Shown: positions 7,820 to 16,500, numbered from the stretch's first letter. The stretch is 64,000 nucleotides of DNA from Bacteroidales bacterium (GCA_021373135.1 JAJFTH010000003.1:834435-898434), one strand, 5' to 3'. Numbers and translations are program-made. Notes: generated by a model from the letters alone, not told the origin.

Positions 7820-8323
7820 ATGTTTAAAAAAGTTTTTATTGCATTGTTTTTAAGCAGTACCGTGGCTTTTGGCCAGCAGACCAAAAAACCGGCACCTGTT
7901 TTTCACCAAATTTCAAACAAACAATTGGTACAAAGCGTCTATCCTGAGGCCGCCAAAGTGGTAAAGGTCAACGCATATTGGTATAAGGTTGTAAGCAATG
8001 ATCAAAAAATCCTCGGATATGCTTTATCCAGCGCGAATTATTGCAAAGACGTAAAGGGCTACAACGATGTGACGCCGGTTATGATCATTACCGATAAGAA
8101 TTATATCATTGAGAAAGTAGCTTTGCTCTCCAACTATGAGACACAAAGCTATGTGAACAAATTAGAGAGAAACGGATTCTTTCGTTCTTTGGTCGGGAAG
8201 AGCATTAAAAACGTCAGTACCGATCAGCTTGATGGTTATACAGGAGCCACTTATACGGCTAATGCCATCACTAATAATGTTGAATTTCTGTTAAAGAACG
8301 GATCAAGAAAATTGCCCAGATAA
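7820..8323 (+). CDS. Exported FMN-binding domain protein
   Basis: A 167-residue protein with a Sec signal peptide (MFKKVFIALFLSSTVAFGQQ, predicted cleavage after the Ala-Phe-Gly region). It is followed by an FMN_bind domain (PF04205): 'GYNDVTPVMIITDKNY', a 'SNYETQSYVNKL' helix region and the S/T-G-A-T signature as DGYTGATYTA near residues 138-147. In RnfG/NqrC-type proteins the second Thr of this motif carries covalently bound FMN. It would act in periplasmic electron transfer; partners are unknown because the upstream gene is broken. A strong terminator follows at 8344. Confidence 0.85.
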   Translation: MFKKVFIALFLSSTVAFGQQTKKPAPVFHQISNKQLVQSVYPEAAKVVKVNAYWYKVVSNDQKILGYALSSANYCKDVKGYNDVTPVMIITDKNYIIEKVALLSNYETQSYVNKLERNGFFRSLVGKSIKNVSTDQLDGYTGATYTANAITNNVEFLLKNGSRKLPR

Positions 8324-8343
8324 TCAGCTTCTGGTAAGTTAAT

Positions 8344-8382
8344 AAAAGAGCATCCCGGTTGAACAACAGGGATGCTCTTTTT
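8344..8382 (+). terminator. Rho-independent terminator after FMN-binding gene
   Basis: Stem AAAGAGCATCCC (8345-8356) pairs with GGGATGCTCTTT (8369-8380) around a 12-nt loop and is followed by T residues; the upstream A-run would also allow function on the opposite strand. Confidence 0.9.
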
Positions 8383-8539
8383 GTAAGCATACGGTCAACT
8401 TCGTATTGTGTCTCTGAAAAAGATGATGTTGAGCGCGTCTTTGGTTTTTACCTTAAAATTGTGCGGTTAAATAGTATATCAATATACCCAGTTCATGCAA
8501 CATTATAGCGGTAAAAGTATCTAATAGAGTACCTTAATC

Positions 8540-9688
8540 TCATATTTTATTCCACGTTATAACTTCTCCTTGCGAAGTTTTCATTGATTTATCTCCCGCA
8601 TATACGGCAAAGCATTGTTCGGGCGTTGCCCCTGATAGTTTCGCCCACTTGCTGATACCTTTGAAATAATCAGAAGAGTAAGTTGCCCCCGATTTTATTT
8701 CGTAAGCATTTTGTTTACCTCGGACTGTTTGAAGTAAATCAACTTCATTGCCTGTACTGTCACGCCAAAAGGTCAAATTCGGTTCTTCGCCTTTATTAAG
8801 AGACTCTTTCACAAATTCATTGATCACTAAATTCTCAAAAAGTCCTCCTCTCAAAAAATGTGTAGAGACCTGTTCGACACTCTTTATTTCCAATAGCGAG
8901 CACGCCAAACCAGTATCGTAGAAGTATAGTTTGGGACTTTTCACTAATCGCTTTGCATAGTTATTGTGGTCTGGCTTTAACAAATAGGTAATATAACTTG
9001 CCTCAAGCAGTGACATCCAAGCCGTTGCTGTAGATACAGATACGCCACACTCATTTGCCAACCCAGACAGATTTAGTAGTTGCCCGATACGTCCGGCACA
9101 AAGTTTTATAAAGCGAATAAATTTGCTTAAATCTCCTATATTTTTCATCAAACGAACATCACGCTCCACATAAGTTTGAATGTAGAACGGATAATAATCT
9201 GTTGGTGCGATATTTTTATCATAAAGGCGAGGATAATCACCTTTATATATCTCTTCATCAATAGTATTCGGCAATATATTACCCGCCTTCATTTCGTAAT
9301 GAGAGAATGGGAGCAGGCGTAAGATAGCTGTTCTTCCGGCAAGTGATTGATTAATGCTTTCCATAAGCAAGAAATTATGCGAACCTGCTAATAAGTACAT
9401 ACCTTCCTTATTTTCTTTATCTACGTGAGTTTGCAAATAAGAGAAAAGTTCCGGAACCCGTTGCGCCTCGTCAATAATCGTTTTATCGGGATAGGTGGTC
9501 AAAAAGCCACGTGGATCTTCTGTTGCAAAAAGTCTCATATCCAGGTCTTCAAGCGACACATATTGATAATCGGGAAAAGAAGTCCTAAGTAAAGTCGATT
9601 TACCCGATTGTCTGGGACCCGTTAAGGTCACAATCGGATACTTGGATATTATCTCTAACAGTTTGGTTTTTAATAATCTTTCTATCAT
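8540..9688 (-). CDS. ATP-binding protein with DUF4143 (AAA_14/DUF4143 family)
   Basis: A P-loop ATPase of the family common in Bacteroidota. Walker A GPRQSGKST is at residues ~24-32 of the preferred start, Walker B-like TIIDEAQRVPE follows, then the sensor-like LLAGSHNFLLM. The C-terminal half is a DUF4143 domain (FYDTGLACSLL; GGLFENLVINEFVKE; FWRDSTGNEVDLL), which resembles a nuclease-like fold (E-V-D-L... EIKSG). The longest ORF begins at 9736, but the ATG at 9688 (MIERLLKTKLL) matches where the family normally starts. Substrate and role are unknown. It stands alone between two transcription units. Confidence 0.88.
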   Translation of the reverse strand: MIERLLKTKLLEIISKYPIVTLTGPRQSGKSTLLRTSFPDYQYVSLEDLDMRLFATEDPRGFLTTYPDKTIIDEAQRVPELFSYLQTHVDKENKEGMYLLAGSHNFLLMESINQSLAGRTAILRLLPFSHYEMKAGNILPNTIDEEIYKGDYPRLYDKNIAPTDYYPFYIQTYVERDVRLMKNIGDLSKFIRFIKLCAGRIGQLLNLSGLANECGVSVSTATAWMSLLEASYITYLLKPDHNNYAKRLVKSPKLYFYDTGLACSLLEIKSVEQVSTHFLRGGLFENLVINEFVKESLNKGEEPNLTFWRDSTGNEVDLLQTVRGKQNAYEIKSGATYSSDYFKGISKWAKLSGATPEQCFAVYAGDKSMKTSQGEVITWNKI

Positions 9689-9797
9689 AGTAATTTCCAT
9701 TTTCTGCAAATCTACGATTAAAAAGTGAATTTGCAAACTTTTTATAAAGGCTTTAATCAGTATCTGCCCGATAACTTTTCATCATTTCACTTTTCCC

Positions 9798-11012
9798 TTA
9801 TTCGTTTAAGCTGTCTGCTATGTCTTTCAGAAGGATCTGAACGTCTTCCAGTCCGACGGAAAGCCGGATGGTTGTGTCCCGGATATCCATTTCGCGGCGT
9901 ACTGCTTCGCTGAATGTACCGAAGATGGTGCTGGCCGGATGGATGATGAGCGATTTGTTGTCGAATAAATTGGTTGCCCGTTTGATCAGTTTCAGGTGAT
10001 TCAGGAAAGCGAAGCATCTGGAACGGCTTTCTAAATCAAATGTCAGCATGGCTCCCGGCAACGGACCGAATTGCTTCTCACTGAGTGTGTGGAAAGGATT
10101 TTCAGGCAGTCCGGTATAATTGACCGACACGATTCCTGGAACGGTTTTCAGTTGTCCGGCCAGTTTCAGGCAAGAAGAAGAGGCCCGTTCAAAACGCAGT
10201 GAAAGTGATTCGATGCCCAGTGCTTGTTGATAGGCTACTTGTGGTGTCATGTAGGCTCCCAGATTCCGATGGATTTCCCGCCGAAGTTTGAAGGTGAAGG
10301 CATCACGGCCGTGTTGTCCGGCCAGAGCATTCAGTTTTTTGGAGGCTTTCCAGTCAAACGTACCATAATCGAGAATCAGGCCGCCGAGGCTGGTGGCCCC
10401 TCCGGAAATATATTTGGTACTTGAAATGATTTCTATATCAACGCCGAATTCTTTGGCGGACCAGGCGCAGAACGGTACGACGGTAGTGTCGGCTACCAAT
10501 GGTACACCAGCGCGGTGCATGATTTCCGAAAGCATTTTCAGGTCAGCGATTTCCAGTTGCGGATTGGTAATGACTTCCAGAAAAAGTGCGCATGTATTTT
10601 CATCGGTGTTGGCCTTTACTTCTTCCGGATCGTTCAGATTGCAAAACCGGGTTTCCACGCCGAAAGATGCCAGCGTTGAAGCCATCAAAGCATAGGTATT
10701 GCCGAAAAGATGCGGAGAAGTGACAATGTTCGAGCCCGCACTTGCCAACGCAATCAGGGTGTTGCTAATGGCTGCCATGCCGGAGTTCAGTGCAGTGACA
10801 CTGGTGGCTCCGGTTATGTTCCGAACCCGTTCTTCAAAAAATTGAACGGTAGGGTTGGTAATGCGGGAATAGCAGTAGTCTGCCGATTTGCCGGTAAAAG
10901 CAGCCTCCATTTCTTCGGCTGTATCAAATTCGAAAGCGACAGATTGATAAACCGGAATCTGTAATGCATGATAAGCGTCCGGTTTTTGAAAGGAGGTGTG
11001 TTGATACTTCAT
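9798..11012 (-). CDS. Cys/Met metabolism PLP-dependent enzyme (O-acetyl/succinylhomoserine sulfhydrylase or cystathionine synthase type)
   Basis: A 404-residue fold-type I PLP enzyme. It has YCYSRITNPTVQFFEERV near residue 46, the cofactor region 'SGMAAISNTLIAL', and the Schiff-base lysine in ISSTKYISGGATSLGG. These motifs define the trans-sulfuration family, which makes or breaks C-S bonds in homocysteine, methionine and cysteine synthesis. Sequence alone does not separate O-acetylhomoserine sulfhydrylase (MetY/MetZ) from cystathionine gamma-synthase. The gene starts only 4 bp after an Rrf2-family regulator, which strongly suggests regulation by sulfur or iron-sulfur status. Confidence 0.88.
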   Translation of the reverse strand: MKYQHTSFQKPDAYHALQIPVYQSVAFEFDTAEEMEAAFTGKSADYCYSRITNPTVQFFEERVRNITGATSVTALNSGMAAISNTLIALASAGSNIVTSPHLFGNTYALMASTLASFGVETRFCNLNDPEEVKANTDENTCALFLEVITNPQLEIADLKMLSEIMHRAGVPLVADTTVVPFCAWSAKEFGVDIEIISSTKYISGGATSLGGLILDYGTFDWKASKKLNALAGQHGRDAFTFKLRREIHRNLGAYMTPQVAYQQALGIESLSLRFERASSSCLKLAGQLKTVPGIVSVNYTGLPENPFHTLSEKQFGPLPGAMLTFDLESRSRCFAFLNHLKLIKRATNLFDNKSLIIHPASTIFGTFSEAVRREMDIRDTTIRLSVGLEDVQILLKDIADSLNE

Positions 11013-11016
11013 TTGA

Positions 11017-11421
11017 TTATATGTTTAAAAGAGTCGTTTCTTGTAGTTTCCGGATCGTGTAATCACGGATATCAGAAAAAACAGAACGTGTTTTGCAGGT
11101 TTCCAGATCTTTGCAGAACAAGCAATCGCCCGGATGAGTCTCACTGACACAGTCCATCAGCCCAATGCTTTGCTCACAAAGTTGAATGACGGACAGCAGG
11201 CTGATTTTTTCCGGTGCCTGTGTCAGAAAATAGCCGCCATTCTTTCCCATCAGACTGTTTACAATGCCCAGCGTTTTAAGTTCCTGAAGAATATTGACCA
11301 AAAAGCGTTTGGGAATGTTTTCCTTTCTGGCTATTTCAGTGATGGACACCGTCCCGTTTCCATATTCGCGAGACAGCATGGACAAAGCACGCAACGCATA
11401 TTTGGTTTTCATAGAGAACAT
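11017..11421 (-). CDS. Rrf2-family transcriptional regulator with Cys cluster
   Basis: A 134-residue winged-helix protein. The N-terminus MFSMKTKYALRALSML, the 'TEIARKENIPKRFLVNILQ' recognition helix and GKNGGYFL wing are typical Rrf2. Residues ~96-110 contain four cysteines (C-x8-C-x2-C-x5-C) as in Fe-S-binding members, suggesting cluster-based sensing rather than a CymR-type protein-partner mechanism. It is the first gene of a two-gene operon with the PLP enzyme. A 7-bp inverted repeat overlapping its own promoter (11448-11479) is a likely operator, so autorepression is predicted. Confidence 0.9.
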   Translation of the reverse strand: MFSMKTKYALRALSMLSREYGNGTVSITEIARKENIPKRFLVNILQELKTLGIVNSLMGKNGGYFLTQAPEKISLLSVIQLCEQSIGLMDCVSETHPGDCLFCKDLETCKTRSVFSDIRDYTIRKLQETTLLNI

Positions 11422-11447
11422 TTTCTGTATCTTTTTGTTTGACGATA

Positions 11448-11479
11448 CAAAGTTATACTATTTTTGTGTGATATAGTAT
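11448..11479 (-). promoter_or_regulatory. Promoter and candidate Rrf2 operator
   Basis: On the minus strand TAACTTTG (complement of 11448-11455) fits the Bacteroidota -7 box TAnnTTTG, 27 bp before the Rrf2 start codon. Immediately upstream is the inverted repeat ATACTAT (11455-11461) / ATAGTAT (11473-11479), spacer 11 nt, lying between the -7 and -33 positions, where a bound repressor would block transcription. Confidence 0.7.
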
Positions 11480-11781
11480 GATTTTTTTTCCTGATAATGG
11501 AGCCAAACCAAGATTTGCTGATTTAAGACCTTGCTCTCTTAAATAATTAAACATCGATAGAATCAGGTAATCATCCACACCGTTAGGTGTATCGTGTGTT
11601 TTCCTGATAAGGTCATAAGTCCCTTCAAGGGGTGTATAATCCGGAATTAAATTGATAAAGCCTACCATTTTTTCTTCCTGATTTTCAACCGTAATAATCA
11701 CTTGTTGTTTCAGCTCTTCCCACAAAAACATTCCATCCATACCTTCTGGCATAAAACTATGCGGCTTTTGTAGGAGAAGTT
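11480..11781 (-). pseudogene. Fragment of a DUF2156 (MprF C-terminal-like) gene
   Basis: About 90 codons on the minus strand (LLLQKPHSFMPEGMDGMFLW; VGFINLIPDYTPLEGTYDLI; NGVDDYLILSMFNYL; ANLGLAPLSG) match the aminoacyl-lipid transferase domain DUF2156 of MprF-like proteins. The N-terminus is cut at about 11781 where an nrdD fragment begins on the other strand. The C-terminus is cut after the conserved GLAPLSG, where the frame enters the rrf2 promoter region. The gene is broken at both ends and must be non-functional. Confidence 0.75.
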
Positions 11782-11787
11782 CTTGGA

Positions 11788-12318
11788 TTGGTTGAAAAAT
11801 ACAACCGGAAATACAAAAGCAAGGAAGTCATGTTCAATTGTGAAAGGATACCGGCTGAAAATGTAGGAGTCAAACACGCCAAATGGGATAAGGAAGACGG
11901 CTATTCCGTGACAAGAGATTGCTACAACAGCTACTTTTATATTGTGGAGGATCAGATGCTGAACATCATAGATAAGATACGTTTGCATGGTAACCGATAT
12001 ATCAAACATCTGACGGGTGGTTCGGCCCTTCATCTGAATCTGGAAGAATACCTGAGCAAAGAGCAATACCGCAATCTGTTCCGGGTTGCCGCTTCAGAAG
12101 GATGCAACTATTATCAAACCGTAGCTGAAGTGAAGGTTGGCTGGTATTCGGGAAAGCCGGCATTACCGCCGAACTTTTTGCTGAACGATTTTCAGTATGT
12201 TAAATTGGGGCCTTATATTGAGAGGCTTGGAGGATTGAATTCAAAAAATACCAATCAAAGATTATACAGAATTGACGGGCAGGAGCTTATTGATATCACG
12301 TCTTGTTATTGGAAATAG
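11788..12318 (+). pseudogene. nrdD-nrdG deletion fusion remnant (anaerobic ribonucleotide reductase)
   Basis: The frame opens without a credible start and reads a C-terminal piece of class III ribonucleotide reductase NrdD: RIPAENVGVKHAKWDKEDGY, then 'TRDCYNSYFYI', 'LTGGSALHLNLEEYLSKEQY' and 'EGCNYY'. Directly after 'YYQTVAEVK' it continues in frame as the C-terminal part of an NrdG-like activase (VGWYSGKPALPPNFLLNDFQ; KLGPYIERLGGLNSKNTNQR; ITSCYWK). The N-terminus and glycyl-radical region of NrdD and the radical-SAM Cys motif of NrdG are missing. The simplest reading is one deletion joining adjacent nrdD and nrdG, plus loss of the 5' end. Both enzymes are dead here. Confidence 0.8.
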
Positions 12319-12322
12319 AATC

Positions 12323-12379
12323 GCAAACTTTAATATTTTTTATAATGTTTGCAATTATGAGCAAAAATAGTTAATTTTG
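12323..12379 (+). promoter_or_regulatory. hipBA-type promoter with inverted-repeat operator
   Basis: TTTG (12348-12351), 20-nt spacer, TAATTTTG (12372-12379) is a textbook Bacteroidota promoter. An inverted repeat GCAAAC (12323-12328) / GTTTGC (12347-12352) overlaps the -33 element and could bind the XRE regulator encoded just downstream (start 12404). A transcript starting about 7 nt after the -7 box would have a short leader. Confidence 0.75.
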
Positions 12380-12403
12380 TGCACAATCATAAACATTATA
12401 GAA

Positions 12404-12706
12404 ATGAAACGCACCTTATTGCCGAGTCAGCAAAGAACACTGAGTGCTTTTGGTGAAAATATGAAGTATGCACGCCTGCGACGGGATTTTTCTTCGGAGC
12501 AAGTGGCTGAGCGTGCAGGAATATCTCGTAATACCTTGATTAAAATTGAAAAAGGCGAAGAAGGTGTTGCCATTGGTTTCTATTTCCGGGTGCTTGCTGT
12601 ACTCGGATTGGAAAAAGATTTGCTACGGGTTGCCAAAGATGATGAGTTGGGAAGAAAACTGCAGGATGCAAAACTGACGGTAAAGGAACGTGCTTCTAAA
12701 AAATAA
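12404..12706 (+). CDS. HipB-like XRE family regulator (antitoxin)
   Basis: A 100-residue helix-turn-helix protein: AFGENMKYARLRRDFSSEQVA-type helix 1-2 (landmark YARLRRDFSSEQVAERAGIS), recognition helix 'RNTLIKIEKGEEGV', and a basic C-terminus. The start at 12404 is chosen because the longer frame (12377) overlaps the -7 box. It precedes a HipA-family kinase gene by 3 bp, the classic antitoxin-toxin arrangement. HipB proteins bind operators upstream of their own operon and neutralise HipA; an inverted repeat overlaps the promoter. Confidence 0.9.
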   Translation: MKRTLLPSQQRTLSAFGENMKYARLRRDFSSEQVAERAGISRNTLIKIEKGEEGVAIGFYFRVLAVLGLEKDLLRVAKDDELGRKLQDAKLTVKERASKK

Positions 12707-12709
12707 GCG

Positions 12710-13972
12710 ATGGCAGAACATAAGAACATATACGTTTATATGGATGCCGGTGAAACGGATTGTCCCATCCTTATGGGTACATTGCATTGTGAAATGATCC
12801 GGGGAAAAGAGGTTTTCTCGTTTGAGAACGATCCTGAATGGTTAAAATACAGTCAGTTCCGGGCATTGGATCCCGATTTGGTTAATTTCTCAGGAAAACA
12901 GTATTTGCCTTCAGGTAAAAATAATTTCGGAATGTTTTTGGATTCCTCTCCCGACAGATGGGGACGTGTATTGATGCGCAGACGTGAAGCCCTGATTGCC
13001 AGAATGGAGAACCGGCCTGTACGGGCACTGACAGAGACGGATTATCTGATGGGGGTCTATGATGGTAATCGAATGGGAGCATTGCGTTTCAAATTCGTAC
13101 CTGACGGTGATTTTATGGATCATAATAGAGCATTGGCAACACCACCCTGGGCTTCCATCCGTGATCTTGAATATGCCAGTTTGGAACTGGAGAAGGAAGA
13201 TGTAAAAGAAGATGCATCGTATAGAAATTGGCTGACGATGTTGATTGCTCCGGGATCGTCGTTGGGAGGTGCCAGGCCCAAAGCCAATATCCTTGATGAG
13301 AACGGTAAGTTGTGGATTGCCAAATTCCCGAGCGGTCGCGATACTAAAAATGTCGGAGCATGGGAAGCTGTGACAGCAGAATTGGCATTAGATTGCGGCA
13401 TTCAAGTGTCGGATTTTCGGGCTCAGAAGTTTAGCAGCAAAGACCATACTTTTTTAACGAAGCGTTTTGACAGGTCAGATGACGGCAGACGTATCCATTT
13501 TGCTTCGGCCATGACATTGCTCGGCTATACGGATGGGGCAGATTCTGAAAAGGGAGTCAGTTATTTGGAACTTGCTGAATGGATAATGGGCCATTGTATA
13601 AATACCAATCAAAACCTGGAACAATTATGGCGTAGAATCGTTTTCAATATTGCCGTATCAAATTGTGATGACCATTTACGGAATCATGGTTTTTTGCTCA
13701 CTTCCAAAGGATGGACGTTATCTCCTGCCTATGACATCAATCCGGACGAGCAAGGTATGGGGTTAAAACTGAATATTTCGGAGGATGACAATTCTTTGGA
13801 CTTTGATTTGGCTTTAAGTGTGGCCGGCTATTTCGGCTTGAACCAAAATCAGGCAACATCCATTCTGAAAAAAGTAAAGGCTTCTGTTTCCAATTGGCAA
13901 AAAGTATCTACAAAATGGGGTGTTCCCAGGTTGGAACAGGAAATGGTCCGGAGAGCATTTCTAAAAGATTGA
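12710..13972 (+). CDS. hipA: HipA-family serine/threonine kinase toxin
   Basis: A 420-residue HipA-fold kinase. It shows GSSLGGARPKA (G186-K191, nucleotide-binding loop), LWIAKF (ATP-binding Lys), FLTKRFDR, the catalytic NCDDHLRNHGF with D320 and N325 equivalent to the D-x-H-x-x-N loop of E. coli HipA, and LSPAYDINP as the metal-binding DFG equivalent. E. coli HipA phosphorylates glutamyl-tRNA synthetase; the substrate here is unknown. The N-terminal subdomain 'GMFLDSSPDRWGRVLM' is intact. All key residues are present, so an active toxin kinase is expected. Confidence 0.92.
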   Translation: MAEHKNIYVYMDAGETDCPILMGTLHCEMIRGKEVFSFENDPEWLKYSQFRALDPDLVNFSGKQYLPSGKNNFGMFLDSSPDRWGRVLMRRREALIARMENRPVRALTETDYLMGVYDGNRMGALRFKFVPDGDFMDHNRALATPPWASIRDLEYASLELEKEDVKEDASYRNWLTMLIAPGSSLGGARPKANILDENGKLWIAKFPSGRDTKNVGAWEAVTAELALDCGIQVSDFRAQKFSSKDHTFLTKRFDRSDDGRRIHFASAMTLLGYTDGADSEKGVSYLELAEWIMGHCINTNQNLEQLWRRIVFNIAVSNCDDHLRNHGFLLTSKGWTLSPAYDINPDEQGMGLKLNISEDDNSLDFDLALSVAGYFGLNQNQATSILKKVKASVSNWQKVSTKWGVPRLEQEMVRRAFLKD

Positions 13973-13990
13973 AAATCCTTGCGACAAATG

Positions 13991-14035
13991 AAGCATCGTA
14001 CCCATAACCAATAATCGAATAGGAATACGATGCTT
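13991..14035. terminator. Hairpin between convergent hipA and TonB-receptor genes
   Basis: AAGCATCGTA (13991-14000) and TACGATGCTT (14026-14035) are a perfect 10-bp inverted repeat with a 25-nt loop, placed between two converging genes. There is no clear T-run, so termination is plausible but not certain. Confidence 0.5.
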
Positions 14036-14056
14036 AAAATAGGATATTGTTTTCGA

Positions 14057-16345
14057 CTATATCGTCACCTTAAACCCGATAGTCAACGACCGTGGTAAAG
14101 CAGGTCCGTAGATGTACTTCGAATCGCGGTCTGTGCCCTTGTCAAAATCATTTTGATAACTGTTCAGGATATTCTGGACACCTCCGTTCAGTTGCAATTT
14201 TGTACTGCCGTTCAACTTGAAATCGTACGATAGCTTTAAATTCAAATCAAAAAAAGCAGGCGTGTTCACTTCGATATCGTTTGGTATATACCCGGCAAAA
14301 TGCTGAACCAGCATGCTTCCGGTGTACGTTCCGGTCAAAGAAGCATTGAAATTCTTAACGACTTGGTAAATAGCCGTAAAATAGCCATATTGGTCGGGGG
14401 AACGAAACATTTTTTTCTGTGGAACCAGTGTTAAGTCATCGCTCCACTGCTGTGCAACCTTATAGTCACTTTTCTGAAAAGTCATTCCCAATTGAAATTG
14501 CAAGTCGGTCGAAGGAACGATTTTACCCTCTAAGTTTATACCTTTTATTACAGCCCCGGAGGTATTATCCCTTTCAAGAATGAAACTTCCGTCTGAATTG
14601 GTCCCGATCTCATTCAACACAAAAACATGGTCTAAATTCGTATAAAATCCTTCTATCAAGAATTCGGTCTGAATACTTCCGAAGGTTTTGTCCATGTCGA
14701 TGGATTCGCTGTAGCTTTGAGATCTTTCCGGTTTCAGATCCGGATTGTTTTGAATAAAGGAAATTTCCCCTCCAATGGCCGTACCGTGCAGATCTTCGTC
14801 ATATACTTGCGGGGCGCGAAATCCGGTGGAATAGCTGGTTCTGAAACTAAACGTACTGTTTGGATTGTAGCGCAAATTCACCCGCGGGCTCCAGATCGGA
14901 TCTCCAATTAAACTATGTTTGTCAAAACGCCCTCCCAAAAGAATACTCCATTGTTTGTTTTTCCATTCGTTTTGTAAATAAGCACTTCCGATTTTTATAT
15001 TTTGGTCGGTTGTTCTATGGTAACCCACTATTTCATCGTGTAAATCGTCCACATTGTATTCGGCACCTGTTGTGAGTTCTGCCGGCATAAAAAACAGTTT
15101 GTCCATGGAATAAGTATATTGTCCACCTGCAACAAGCGTCTTGCCGTCCGTCTTTCCAAAGCCGTTCAGATCCTGTTCGGCACCTGCATAGTTGGTGCGA
15201 TTAATAAGTTGAGCCGATGAAAAAATATTGAAACGGTGCTTATTATTTTTGGATATCACATCGTAATTCAAACTACCTGTATTTATTTCATACTCGGCCT
15301 CTTCGGCGATATCAGCCTGTTGTTCTGGTAAGTCAAAATCGTTTCCGCCTCTCAGATAATTGTACAGATTGTGGTATTCAACCGTCAATTTACTGTAATC
15401 TCCTGTTTTGTAAAAGCCTTTGAATCCGATATTTTGCACCCTGAGTTTGGTGATTTCTGAATAAACGTCTCCATTGTTGTCGTACGGACTCCGTTGTCTT
15501 GTCGAACCAAAGAGTGTAATACCGGCTTTGTTATCGTCCGAAACAACGGAAGCATTCAAGGTGGTATTGATGTCGGGCGATTTTCCACCGATCAGGGTCG
15601 ACGTATTTGCCAGTGTGATGGAATTGGTGGTCGGATCTTTGGTGATGATGTTGATGGTTCCTCCGATGGCATTGGTGCCGAAAAGTGCAGAGCCACCGCC
15701 ACGAACCACTTCCACCCGTTCGATCATATTGGTTGGAATTTGCTCAATGCCGTAAACACTTTGCAAAGCACTGTAAATAGGGCGGCTGTCGATCAGGATT
15801 TGTGAATAGGTACCATCCAGACCGTTGATTCGGACTTGCGGCAAACCGCAATTTTGGCAGTTGATTTCCGTTCTTAACCCGGGCTGAAAATTCAACCCTT
15901 GTGACAGACATACGGAATTCGTACTTTCAAAGATATTAGGACTTATAATATTCACAATATTTGGTGCTTCCCTACGGTTTGTTTCGTTGCGGTTGGCGGA
16001 AACGACAACACTTTCCAGCATGATCTGATCTTCCTCCATCTCAAAATCCATTTCCAGACTTTTGACGGAAGTCAGGTCTATTTCTTTTTCAATGGTTTTA
16101 TATCCCATACCTGATACGACCATGGTGTATTTACCGGATGGCAGGTTTTTTAAAAAATAGTGACCGGTGGCGTCTGCCGTTGTACTTATTGTTGTTCCTT
16201 TTATAGAGATATTCATATATGGAATGTATTCTTTGGAGGTTTTATTGGTCACATGACCGAATAGGTGTTCATCCGGCGTGTTTTGGGCGTATCCGGCTAT
16301 CTGCCCCAAAACAAGAAGCAGTAATAGAATTATTTTTGTTTTCAT
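14057..16345 (-). CDS. TonB-dependent outer-membrane receptor, Fur-linked (probable metal/haem uptake)
   Basis: The protein has 762 residues from the preferred ATG at 16345 (MKTKIILLLLLVLGQIAGYA signal peptide). A carboxypeptidase-like regulatory domain (GHVTNKTSKEYIPYMNISIK) is followed by the TonB box/plug (VVVSANRNETNRREAPNIV; NMIERVEVVRGGGSALFGTN; GGTINIITK) and a 22-strand-type barrel ending SLTIGFKVTI. The plug carries a CQNCGLPQVRINGLDG segment, a CxxC found in a subgroup of Bacteroidota receptors. It is transcribed divergently from a Fur-family regulator, and a palindrome overlaps its promoter. Import of iron, haem or another metal chelate is inferred from that. No TonB/ExbBD or periplasmic partner is nearby. 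Confidence 0.88.
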   Translation of the reverse strand: MKTKIILLLLLVLGQIAGYAQNTPDEHLFGHVTNKTSKEYIPYMNISIKGTTISTTADATGHYFLKNLPSGKYTMVVSGMGYKTIEKEIDLTSVKSLEMDFEMEEDQIMLESVVVSANRNETNRREAPNIVNIISPNIFESTNSVCLSQGLNFQPGLRTEINCQNCGLPQVRINGLDGTYSQILIDSRPIYSALQSVYGIEQIPTNMIERVEVVRGGGSALFGTNAIGGTINIITKDPTTNSITLANTSTLIGGKSPDINTTLNASVVSDDNKAGITLFGSTRQRSPYDNNGDVYSEITKLRVQNIGFKGFYKTGDYSKLTVEYHNLYNYLRGGNDFDLPEQQADIAEEAEYEINTGSLNYDVISKNNKHRFNIFSSAQLINRTNYAGAEQDLNGFGKTDGKTLVAGGQYTYSMDKLFFMPAELTTGAEYNVDDLHDEIVGYHRTTDQNIKIGSAYLQNEWKNKQWSILLGGRFDKHSLIGDPIWSPRVNLRYNPNSTFSFRTSYSTGFRAPQVYDEDLHGTAIGGEISFIQNNPDLKPERSQSYSESIDMDKTFGSIQTEFLIEGFYTNLDHVFVLNEIGTNSDGSFILERDNTSGAVIKGINLEGKIVPSTDLQFQLGMTFQKSDYKVAQQWSDDLTLVPQKKMFRSPDQYGYFTAIYQVVKNFNASLTGTYTGSMLVQHFAGYIPNDIEVNTPAFFDLNLKLSYDFKLNGSTKLQLNGGVQNILNSYQNDFDKGTDRDSKYIYGPALPRSLTIGFKVTI

Positions 16346-16429
16346 TTTAATTTTGGATTTAATACACAAGGAGTTACTTATCAAAATCTATCGAATATTA
16401 TGTTTGGCTATTTTATTTATATATGAAAC

Positions 16430-16500
16430 AATGTTGCAAATGTAGCAATATTACAGATAAACAAACCGTTTTTGTGCGATTTTTATTAAGTTTGCAACTT
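16430..16500. promoter_or_regulatory. Divergent promoter region with two candidate Fur-family sites
   Basis: Site 1: AATGTTGC (16430-16437) and GCAATATT (16445-16452), 7 of 8 arm bases matching, overlaps TACATTTG (complement of 16437-16444), the -7 box of the TonB receptor. Site 2: AAGTT-TGC-AACTT (16488-16500) overlaps TAAGTTTG (16487-16494), the -7 box of the fur-type gene. The two sites share the core GTTTGCAA/GTTGCAAA, so one protein could control both directions. Confidence 0.65.
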
